Positions 1 to 11,455 of a stretch of 64,000 nucleotides of DNA are shown one piece after another. The position numbers and the translations under genes were made by a program. This DNA comes from Leidyana gryllorum EB-2025a (Eukaryota > Apicomplexa): positions 124,001 to 188,000 of the forward strand of contig JBLWGC010000002.1 in NCBI GenBank assembly GCA_048772705.1. The letters are read 5' to 3'. Below the pieces are notes generated by a model. The model did no database searches. It was not told the DNA's origin and saw only the letters and a list, made by a program, of their open reading frames with translations. Position 1 is the first letter of the stretch. The number at the start of each line of letters is the position of its first letter.

Positions 1-123
1 TGGCAAGAGTTGGCGTTGGTACCAACGGTTCCCGGTTTGCTACATTTGGCAGTCGCTTTATACGAAGAGTCAAGCCGCCAGTTCCACTGGCATTACAAAC
101 CTGTCAGTTTGCTGGTGCGATAA
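1..123 (+). CDS. 3' end of an unidentified protein gene (partial)
   Basis: Frame 1 is open from the first base of the window to a TAA at 121-123, giving 40 residues that begin WQELALVPTV and end KPVSLLVR. The composition looks like ordinary folded protein rather than low complexity, and no stop occurs. I do not recognise the family. The gene would run convergently toward the large minus-strand gene that ends at 256, with 132 bp between the two stops. That spacer holds only a short CA-rich stretch and a GTCA repeat near 231-250. A chance open frame of 40 codons is possible, so confidence is limited. Confidence 0.4.
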   Translation, partial: WQELALVPTVPGLLHLAVALYEESSRQFHWHYKPVSLLVR

Positions 124-255
124 TATAGATGCACGCGCGCACACACACACGTTCTGATGGAAGAATTTCTCCATCTTTATTGTTTTCTAACCCGAAACTC
201 TAACACACCACCCGATCGATCTCTCCTCCCAGTCAGTCAGTCAGTCAGTCATCAC

Positions 256-3200
256 TTAGAACCCTGATCTGGCGCTGCTCCGTGGCGACCGCCGGCTCCT
301 CTTGCCCTTGCTCTTGAGGTCTTCTTCCAGCAGCGACCGCGTCCGTGCGACTGGAGGCGGTATCCAAGGCGCTGCACCACCGCTGATGTAGTCGGCGTGC
401 CGAGGACAGCCAGGATCTTGGTACAAACCCGAGTTCTGCACACACAAAGACACACACAATGTCAAACGAAAGCACCAACCTCACACTTACCCCGAATACG
501 TCTCCGCCAGCGAGATCGTGAGTGAAGGCTGGGAGGACGTCTTTGCGCGGGAGGACAACTGTTCTGCCGTAAGCGGGCAGATCGTAGCCGACCACACTTT
601 CCACCGGACTCATACGAGAAATCGTGTAGTGCTCGGGAGTAACGTTGTGGATAACAATACGGCCCCACTGACTGGTCCTTCCGAAGGGTACTTTGACTTT
701 GAACTGAGTTAGGCTCCTCTGCAGTTCTGTGAGTGGCAGTAAGGCGTGTCCCAAGGCTCCGACGGGTGCCTCAGAGTTTGGATGGAACTCGAAGATCCTG
801 CGGCTGAGCTCTCGAATCAAATCTTCAGACATCGGCCGCGCGGCTCCCCCAATAGCACTCGGGTCGGCCAATTTCAACAGGTCTCGGACTGATGCATTGC
901 GAGGAACAGTCATTGAGGGCGGCATAGTACTCTCTCCGAGTGGGAAGTATGTGAACCCGTCATCGGGCTCAGTGAACTCTGTATCGTCCTCGTCGTCTTC
1001 GTACTGACTGAATACTCTCATCGACAAACGCGCTTCACCCCGTTTTGGAGACTCGAATCTCTCCATATCACGCTGACGTTGGACCGCTCGTGAAGTGGAC
1101 GGGATCTCTTTGCTCGGCAGAGCCACGTGAACAATGAGGAGCTCGACCGGCTGTGAGACTTCTTGATGAGTGACAGTGGCGTCGGGGAAGATTTCCGGAG
1201 TATCGATGAATCGCACTCTGTCACTCAGAAGAGTCAATTCACCGTCCCGAACGACGGCCACCTTTTGCGTGGAGGCACACTCGGCGTTCTCATAGAACAG
1301 CTGACGCTCAGACTTGCGCACGCCATCTTTGTCCATCATTTGGGCGATCTCACGACACGCAGCAATGAACTGAAGAACAATGCAATGCAATGCAATTAAG
1401 GAACGAATGTTTTGAGAGGGTGGCAGACCGGTGGGTGGCAGACCGGTGGGGGGGCAGACGGCACACTCACCTTATGACGGAAATCGCGCGGTGTGTCCGA
1501 TGGGTGGACGCGGGTCAGACTCAGAGACGGATGGATCTCGCAGGGTCTGTTGAAGGATACAGAGATCTTTTGAGGGATTTGGAGTCTCATCGCGAGATTG
1601 ACGGTGCCGACAACGTCCTTATCGCGCCGAAGGACCACCTGACCTGCCCACTCTGCCCAAGGATCTCGGAAAGTGTCCCAAATATGGATTTGGGCGTGGC
1701 CGAGTACTTCTTCACGCGACTGATCCCACAATTCGATCATAATGATTGGGCTCTCCGGCTCGAGACGCAGCCGCGCTGTCCAATCGCCCCACAGTGGACT
1801 GAACGGATTCTTGGCGTTCTGTGAGATGACAAACCGACCACCCGACCGTACGCGAACATATGGCATCTGACAAAGGAGCGAAGGACCCAATGATGGATGA
1901 GTTTTGGGATCACAAACTCACCAAATCGCGACGTTCGAGTCTGTAGGGTCCGCCCAAATCCTCTGCTGATCGGAAGCCCACTCGGACGTGTTTTGGTGTC
2001 ACCATTGGCTGTGGAGGACAGATAAAGTCGGTACGCATAAACAATTTGCCGCCTTTGGTCGAATCATTCTGATACAAATTGACTATGGCGTTCGACTCGC
2101 CATTCATCAACTCCCACACATTCACATCTGCACTGGAGACGACTCGTCCGCCTTCGTTAGCGTCGTGGAGGAAGAAGCGGAGGAACGGTTGTGCAGCGTA
2201 TGGCAGAATCCAAACTTCGCTCAGCGGGATGTGGTCGAGGGCCAGTCGTGGAGCACAGCGTGCCGCTTCAGAGCTGCCGGTCTGTACCGACAGATACAGC
2301 TTTTTGAGAGCTCCGTTAAAGTGGCGGACAGTTTTATTGAGGGCGACCAGATCCAAGCGGACGAACCGGCAGTCGTCCACGCGTTCGGGTCGGTCACAGA
2401 ATCTCATTTTATACTCCAGTTGACCAATGGGTTGGCCGCCCAACAGGATATCAGCAGTGGCCGTCGTCTTGGGGAGACCGCCGAACCGGGGCAGTCTGAG
2501 CTCAGCAAAAGCAGTTTCGTTCTCGGACAGCATCAGATCGACCCTGCAAGACGAAATTGGGCGACAGAGACTGACTCTTTCCTCACCAGATGGCTGGTTG
2601 GCCGTCATAGGGGACTCCAAAGTCTCGGCCGACGTGGAACCGACAGCTGGTGGAGCTCCGCTCCAATTGCTTACTGTGACGATCTTTGACCTCTTCGAGC
2701 TCACTGATTTCGGCAAACTGCTCCGCGCGTCTCACATACAGTCTTTCGGGCTGCACAGTGTCAATAAGAGTGACCAAACCCACCAAAGATTGCAACTCAC
2801 ACTCGACATCACCCGGTTGAAAGAGAGAGCGGCGACGTGAACCAATACCATATCTGACCACGGCGGCGGGACGCTTTCTAGGAACTGCAGAGAGCACTGC
2901 AGCATTCCCACCACAGTCTCATCGGGTCCGTGGAGCTGAAATGGCCATTCATTATGTGGACCGCACTTGGACGCGCCTACCGGTAACATTCCCTTATCTT
3001 CCGACCGGCCCTGACGGAGGAGAGCCCACAGGTCATAGGCACAGGTGCCTCGGCGTTTGTCTTGTTCGACAAAGTCAATGCTGAAAAGGCGGTCGGTCGG
3101 TCGATTGTTTCACTCACCTCACAGTCTGCTCCCCTCTGTAGGCAAAGTCGAACGTCTGGAAATAGGGCAGAACGGGATCGCCGTAGGCACTGCTCTTCGG

Positions 3201-6200
3201 ATCGGAGATCTGTGTGGAGTCTTCGAGAGTCACAGAGACTTGGCCGTTCTTTGCCACCATTTGGTGGACACTCCCCAGAGCCACCCGGAGATATCGCAAG
3301 TGTTCGATGTGTTTGGGGGGCGCTCCAAAGTCCACCTCGATGTCGAGCACACCGCCGGTGGCCGCAGCATAGCCGTCCAACTGGTTAAGGGGAATGTCAT
3401 CACTGAATCTCACCGCCGCTGGTACGCACCTTCAGAGTGGCCTCGTAGGCTTCCCCTTCAGCCGCCTTCCATTTCTTCTTGGCCTCCTCGAGGTCGAGAG
3501 AACAGCCGCCCAGAAGGATATCGGCGTTCTTTCCGGTAAAGGCGTAGACGTCAAACTTGATGGGACGGCGGGGAGGCCGCTCGAGGGAGCGCTGGAGAGC
3601 GTTGCCCCAGAAAACTTCACCTCGAGTGTCGGGGTTAATTGTTGTTCGTCCCTCCTCCTCGTCAAAGTCCACAACACAGTACGCTTGCAGCTTGGGTGTG
3701 AGGGCCGTCGGAAGCATTCTGGCGCTGTGAATGGTCACTTTGACATTCTTCCAGTCGAGATCCAACGCGTCAGAGTCCCGAGTGGTGCTCACGCGGATAA
3801 TCACCTGGAACACACGCGAAGCAGAAACACAGTCCCCATCGAGCGAAGCAGCACTTACGTCCAGATGCCCCACTTTCTTTCCGTTCCGTCTGACTGGGAG
3901 CCGCAGCTGCTTTTCGCCTCGTCCGGGGTCGTCAGCAAAGTCAAACTCGGCTTCTCCAATGTGATCACTCTTCAACAGCTCTTCATCTAACAAATTGAAA
4001 CTCATTTTGTCCGGAAGGAACCCAAAAGTAAACTTGAAGTTCTCGTTCCAGACCGGATCATTATTTCTCATCGGCACCTTCTTCGAAACCTGGAATTGAC
4101 TGCCGCAAGATATCTTTATGTGCGGTGCCTGCCGGAGCGAACAGAGAGTTACCAACAGTAACTCCACAAACTTTAGGTCACTCACTAATTGAGCGGCTTG
4201 CGGAATGACCCCTTCGAGGTCCAAGTCGGCACTGACGATAGTAACTTTCACTTGCTTGGATTTACGCTCCTTTCTGGGGGTCGATGTCACATCCAATACG
4301 GGCGCCTCCGCCTCTTCCGGCGGGGATAAACTCTCCAACTCCACATCAATCAACTCCACATCAAACTCCAGTTCACCTTCCTGCTTATTCTTCACCCATA
4401 ACGGCAAAACATAACTCTTCGCCAACCTCCGCTCCCGAATCATCGTCGACATATCAAACTCGGCGAAACCGACCAAATCGTCCCGGGTAAATGTGTCTTT
4501 ATCCATCACCGAGAACCTGTGGGCGATGAAAAAAGGCCACAGAGTAAACCAACAGAACAACAACAATCGCACGCTCACTGTATAGTCGTCTTCTCAGACT
4601 TCCACTCAAACTCAAAAGTTTCATTCCATTCCACATTACTTCCACCGCGCTTACGCACGGATGTCTTCTGCTGCTGGTCACCATACTCAATAACGCAATA
4701 CGGGTCCTGCAACATATTATTAATCACGGATAAACAACAATCTGACCACTCACGATCTTCCCAATCAGATCTGTGTCCCGCAGATCTCTTCCCTCTCTCA
4801 CGGTAATGTGGACAACGGGCCGCGCTGGTGCCGCCGCGTGCACAGACTCCTGTTGGAACGTTCTGTGAGTGGGTGGCAGGGCAAAGTCGGCTTGACGACT
4901 AGTGCCAGGCGACATTGGGCTGCTGGCCGTGTTACTGGGACTCCAACTGCCTTTACGAGAATCGTCCTCCAAAACGCCCTGACGCCGCTTACGCCGCACT
5001 ATCGGCGGCTGCTGGTTCGTGAAACTCAGAGGAATCTTGGTGTCGTAGAAGTTACGAGAGAACTTGCAGAAGATTGACGCATCTATCTTCATCGCCGGCT
5101 GAGTATTGAAACGCCGCGTAAAGATAGCCGGACGACGTAATATGTCCGTCAGAATTGGATTGGCCAAAAACGCCAGGATGAATTGGAACTTATCGATCAC
5201 ACATTTGTGCAAACTGAACAGACAGGAGACACCAATATATCAACGATCGAACACACACAAACACGAACGTACTCAAATGCGTAGGACGCCTCTTGGAGGC
5301 TCTTGGAGCCTTCCACGAAGAAAAGATCGTCCCGACGACTTGCGTATGGGCCCAACTGAGCCAGGTGACTGGGCTGATGACGTGCATGATTGGCTAGGTA
5401 GTTACCACCAAACCCTCCAGTCAACTCGCCAGTTCCATTAATGTCAACCACAACCACATTGACGTCCGCCAAGTCTCCAGTGGGGGTCAGCAGAATGGTC
5501 ATACTCTTCTCGGCACCCGGGAAGGGATCCTCTATACCCAACAACTGTAAACTGTAGAAGGTGAAAAAGTTCAATCCGTAGAACCCGGTCTCAGCCGTAG
5601 CTCGTAGAACGTGGTCGATCATCTCCGCAGTTACATCCACAGACTCTACCCTACGTGCCAACTGCTCCAGTTGCGCGACCAGAGAACTGTTCGGGCCGCA
5701 AGCGTCCAAACACGTCCGATCTGTTGCAAAAGTTGATGAGTCAGTCATACCCGTCCCAAGAGTGGCAAACTCACTGTCTTGAAGGTTCTGGAACGTCGAG
5801 TTACCATCCGTCGAGGTGATAACCGCCATCAGAACTCGAGGAACCCGTGAGAAAGGCTAAGGACAAAGGCGAGATATGTTCAGGCGATCTTCTCTCTATT
5901 GGCACTCACATCGAATAGTTGGCAAGCCAACTGAACCATCTCTCCAGTGTTCAAATGGATCCCAGCACGAGGCAAGAGTTGGGCCGTCAGTGCGGCACAC
6001 GCACTCAGACTAATTGCATTCATCCGCGTGCGTGTGTCCTCAACCAAACTTGCTGCGGCGTCGGATGGCAACAAAGGATCGACCGAGCATGCGGCTCTCT
6101 CTATCTTCCGCAGTGTGGCCATCTGCTTCATAGCGTTCGGGCAGCCAACGTCTGCGGCAGCTAGAGGGAAGTAGTACAACAAGTTGCTTCCCAAATAGTC

Positions 6201-9200
6201 GTGCTCGCCTCCTTCCTCCTGAAGTCGTAGTTTCTCAGGCTCGTGGTGCCCGTAGAGGTCGAAGAGGAGAGCTATCTTGTCCAATACCTCGCCGCTCGAA
6301 GCAATAATGAGCGAAGTAATGAATTCACGCATTGCCACTGGGGTGTTAAGCACCTGTTGGAAGTTGTTGCGATCTCGCACCTGGCCAAACACGCAGATCA
6401 ACTCATCCACGCAATGTATGAAGTTCGGGAACGCAAAGAAGAGTATCTCCTCGAGAATATTCTTGGTGAAACCGCTGAAACAACGAGGTCGATCGATCGG
6501 GTTGAATGAGGTCAACTTTGGCGCTTGCAGGCTCCCTTCCCCTCCGAAGAAGTGGTCCCGCCGCAGGTATTCCTTGTCTGTTTCCACGAACAATGGCTGG
6601 AATGTCCCCTGATCGCCCCACAAACCGGCACCTGGACGCAACGATTGAGTGCTGACCAAGCCTCGACCTCCAAGCTCGGGAAGGAACATTTCTGAGGTCG
6701 GCACAAAAACTGCCCAACTCAGGAACACTTCAACTTCGGGAGGATCGAAAAACTCTGCCGGGACCATAGTGCACGGAAGCCCCTGGGTGGTCAGCTTGCG
6801 GATAGGTATCGCCTTATTCATTTTCGCTATCGTCTGACCGTCCTCCGTTTGGATGGCAATCTTTACCGTATAAGGAGGCGGTCGAGTGATATTGTATACA
6901 AATACGGATCCTTCAGACGGTACAAGTGACTTCATCAGCACTTTGTGTTTGGTGACCTGACGATTCCACGTGCGATCGAAGGACACACACAGAGACACGC
7001 GTTGTTCAGGAATCTTATGGAAGGTGATACTATCGAGTTTGATCGCCACCCGTCCCTGAGTGCTGGGAGGGAGTCGTCTGACTTCGGAATCACAATATAA
7101 TGCGTGATGTTTCAAGGTCGGGTAGATGATCTCCTTGAGTTCCTTTGTCGACAGCCCAGCTTGGCGGCAGGCATCTCCAGAGACTTTGCTCATGCGGGGT
7201 ACGCCTGGGGAGTTGTTGTAGCGCAGGACAAAGTTGGTGGGCACTTCGAGTTTGTCTCTGAAGGCAGGCGGCCAGATCACATCAGTGACAAACTTGCTTT
7301 GTTCAAATGTGTGCTGCAGCTGGGCGGCTCTCTCAGCTTTTTCAATCTCATGGACGCGCGCAAGCTTGGCGACCCGCTTAGCACTGGTGAACAGGAGGAA
7401 GTCTCCCCTTTCCACTAGGCGCACGATCTCAGACGGGTCACGAAGACGAGCCCCACAGATCTGGATGGAGTGATGTATCTCCTGGGCAGTGGCTTGGGCC
7501 GGGAGATGGGTGAGTAGACGGAGACAGAAGGAGTACATGAAGGCGAACAGTATTCTGCGTCCCATGGAACCATCAAAGAGTACATCGTGAGCACGTGGGT
7601 TCGCGCGGGGTTGCTGTTCGTCAGTCTCGGTGACGTATTGCTCAACATTCACACAGACCTCGAATAAGCCGCCCTTGGACTCGGCGGTTTGGCTCAGTTT
7701 GACTATCTGACTCTCCAACTCGTCAACAGTAGTTTCAATGTTCACAATATCGGTACTTCCGTAGGCAATGTTGAAGACCATATCCCATAATCGATAGAGG
7801 GACTGGCTAGGAAGCAGGCCCGCGCAGATGCTGTCAAGATGCGGGGCGAAGACCGCATCGAGCGGCACACCGGCACGACGGAAGGTACCATAGACATCAG
7901 GGTGGAGCCATTTCATGGTGGTCTTGAGCAACATAGCGTCGCACTGGGCCCCAGGCAGACTTGAGGGTAGGACGGTTTCCAAGGAGGCGTCTTGAGGGGG
8001 GGCAAAGTACATAGAAAAGGGAGCGTTTCGGACCCCCGGTCTGGGATTCTTTCCGCTTGTTAAGGCGAGTAACAGATAAAAGATTTCCTCCTCCTTCAAA
8101 CGAACTGAATTGAATTCCAGCGACAGATAATATGCAATGACCATTAAGCCTATGAAGAGGTGTTGGAGTCGGCGGTTTTTGATTTGGAAAGACTTACGGC
8201 TCGAATACACAATGGGTTGACCCAAGTTGGCTCCGCAGGCGTCAATAGCTACGCGTTCTTGGATTTGTTGCGTATCAAATTCGCTGGGACGAGGCGGGCT
8301 CGCCACGTAGCACAGAGTTTTGAGAACGACGGCCAACATCTCTCTGTGGCTGACTTCGAGGCCATAAGCGGCACCGAAGATCTCCAAATCTGAGTCGATG
8401 ACCTCGAAGACTGCAGCGGACACATCTCTGACTTTGTCCGAGACAAATGCATAGGCGGATAAATCTGACACATAGGTGCGTGCCACATAGGTATCGAATT
8501 TGCTCTTCAACTCGAGAGCCCCCGACAGATCAGTCCACACCAAAGGCCTCAAGATGGACGGGATGCCGTTCTTCGAGAGTGTCCACATGCGACTGGGGAA
8601 GTGGTCTGTCGAAAGAGGGAGAAGAGTGTGAAGGGTCGCCGCGGTCTGTTCTGAAGCTCTCACCATATCGAGTTCTCAGGTTGGTGAATCGGATGCATCT
8701 CCGCAGATCCAAGTTGTTATTGATATCTACTGGGATCTCTTGGGTTTCAGATGCGAGCGATCCGGGAGCGTCCCAGCTAAAGTAATTAAACCATTCCGGC
8801 TCGGGTCCCAACACATCGTCGTTCCAATCCCAGAGATTCTTCATCAAAGAAGTTGCTTGGCCCGGTTTGAGGAAATACAACGCGTGTTGGAAAGGACTAA
8901 AGTCCAAAACTCGATGCCAATCCTGATGAAACCAATCGATCTTTGCAGAAGGCTATTTCTAATGTGCCTCACCCCGCTGCTCTTGTCGTACATCCAAATG
9001 CAGACTTGAGGAGTACCCGGCATCATGTCGTTATCCTTGACAGATCTCGTCGAAATGTTCCTCGCTTCCCGGATCTTCACAGACAGCCGCCCGCTTCGCG
9101 GATGAATCAGACGCCATCGTGCTTCAGCCCACAACCACCCCTTCACTTGTGTTGGGGCTGTCCGCTTCCGATAGTCCGGTCGCGTGATCCCGCCTTTCTT

Positions 9201-11416
9201 CGACGCGTCCTCCACCAACTGGATCAGCTCCCTGTTGTGATGATCGGCAGCCAAGTTGGCCAAGTCAGGAAGCATATACTCTCCGCAAAACTCCTGCCCG
9301 ACCCAACATTCCAAAAGGAACAACGGGAGTTTGGGGCCGAAATGATAATTCACTGAATGGATCCAATTAGTTCCCAGCAGTGTATTCTCCACAGCAGTTT
9401 CATAAGCCTCCTCGGTCGCGAGCCATTGCTCATCCCCAAGTTCCAAAGCTGCTTCGCCATCAACCCGTCCGGTCAGAAAGGCCTTCCAGCGCAACAATGC
9501 GTGCTCGTCCAACAAATTGGCATACGCCTCATGGAGTCGGATACTGCGATCAAACATTGGCGACCGCCGATGCGACATTTACAACTACCTCACTACAACA
9601 AGGACGCACGCACACTTACTCTTCATAATCCTGAAGCTCGAACTCCACCTTCCCCATTGTGGGAGAAGAGTCGGCTCCAACATTGGGGTTATACAAGGAC
9701 GGCAGGAGCCGGGCACCGGAAATATCATAAGGCCGGCGCACCGAGGTTTGATGGAATCGCTGTGGGGGTGATGGTGTCTCTCAAGCACACGTGTGTGCGA
9801 CACTCACCAGCCAATCCTGCATCGTCTTGAGCTCGGGTTTGAGGGTGAATCGAGACAGGGCATCGGCGGGTACGAAGAGAGAGCGCAGGAGCAACTCTCC
9901 AAAGAAGGGTTGTGAATGCCCGTACTGAACAGAAATAGTATAACCGTTCGGCAAAACCTGATGATCTCCTCCGCCCTTGAGAGAGGCGAGGGTCGGGAGC
10001 AAAACGCCCAGCGGTGTACATCCATCATGGAAATGATGGATAACTCTCCAGATGGAAGTGAAAGATTGCACTCGAGTGACGATCGGACCAACCCCCAATG
10101 GAGCAGTGGCTTCTGCAGTGAGGGTTGAGGGTGATTGTTTGATTGCGGAACGTACTGGCGATTAAAGAAGTGTTGGATTCACTGTGACTCGGTGGGCTAT
10201 CGGCTGCCATAGATTCGCGACCGCCGATCTCGGCACCGGCTGCTCGGGTCGAATTGAAGAAGTCTGTACGCATGACTTTGTAGAGCAGAGGTGGCTGAGG
10301 GGGAAGGGGAAGACAGTATTGTTGCAGCAGCAGCAGCAGCGGTCGAATGGCTTACATTGAGCGCTTTCCAGAAGGACTTGAAAGGATCTCGATGATCCAT
10401 GAGCTCAGCTGTGTTGATAGCACATGTACCAACTAGTGTGTCCGGTCGTTTGCGGGTCCCGTCTGCAACTTTATAGACCTTTGCCACGATGACAGGGATC
10501 TGTTCCACCGTGACAGAAGCTTTCGACGTGGAGACAACAGGGTTTGACGCGGCCTGAATGGTTAAATAGATTGTTCGCACGTGTGTGTGTGTGGTGGTGG
10601 CTAACCATAGGTGGCCATTCAGGGTTATAGACTTTGAAGAGATGATCGAATTCCTTTGGGTCTCCGACCTCCGTGGGGAGGGAGTGGGAGAGGTAAGGGC
10701 CGACATCGTGAATTATCTTGGACACACTACGTGCTTCGAATTCAATGTTTTGGAGTAGCGTTGCGAAGACATTGCTGCGGGTTTGTATGTGCGTCTTTGG
10801 GGCTTTGAATTGGTTTACCGTGTCTCTTCGACGGGTAAAGCGGGAGAGCGTCTGCTGTGTGTGAAGGGCACACACTCCGCGCGCAGAACGGCGAGTTCCC
10901 AGGGCACCTGTATACCTCGTAGAGTCTGTGTACTTATTATTGAATCGCGGGGGAGTCATTTCAGCCTCACCGAGGCAGTGTATTCGACGTCAACCAAAGT
11001 TTCCTGTATGACAGAGGCGACTGCTTTGCGCATCTCGACTTTGAGCAAGTCGGAGGGTTCCGACTCTATAAAGATCTGGAGCGATTGTGGCACATAACCA
11101 TATTCGAATGCCACATAGAAACTGGCGGTCGCATCAATCGGTTGACGGGTAACGAACTGGTCAAAGGCTTCGAGTACACTGCGGGTGGGGTGAAGTGATT
11201 GGAGCGACGGAGTGAGGGTTACCGGTGGGGTTCTTCGCGGATCTGAAACTTGATTCCCTCGGATTCCTCGCGCAGATGGGCTTTGACAATACTCAGATCG
11301 ATCCGTCCCTGATTTTGATGCGGCGTCGTGCTTTCGGTGGGGGTGGAGGTGGGCAAGCGCTGTGCTTTGTACGGACTCGGCCCATCGTACAACACTGTGG
11401 GTGTGGAGTTCTCCAT
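256..11416 (-). CDS. Giant multi-C2 protein with TBC-like (Rab-GAP-like) domain and EF-hand-like region
   Basis: ATG at 11416 (MENSTPTVLY) to TAA at 256-258; about 3,300 residues over many exons. Introns placed with confidence include 11179-11222, 5857-5909, 5214-5272 and 436-490 (44-59 nt). In order from the N-terminus: a long leader; C2-like strands (10.5-8.9 kb); a TBC-like domain (8.65-7.5 kb) opening with GIPSILRPLVW and closing with LYRLWDMVF; a C2-like stretch (7.1-6.7 kb); an EF-hand-like region (6.4-5.8 kb); then at least six C2 domains to the end. The best C2 (4.83-4.4 kb) keeps the calcium-loop aspartates (LRDTDLIGKIDPYC, VMDKDTFTRDD). C2 domains bind calcium and membranes, and TBC domains act on Rab GTPases, so a membrane-traffic scaffold is likely. 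The TBC catalytic Arg and Gln look replaced. It could be read as two genes (5880-11416 and 256-5829), but a consensus 53-nt intron joins them in frame. No C-terminal membrane helix is visible, unlike ferlins. Confidence 0.75.
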
Positions 11417-11455
11417 ATAAAGCGTCCAATTTGGAAAAAAGGAGAGGAAAAAAGG

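Noticed and set aside
256-5829. C2 region as a separate ferlin gene
   Set aside because: No C-terminal membrane helix or ferlin-specific FerA/FerB/DysF segments were recognised, and a consensus intron joins it in frame to the upstream block.
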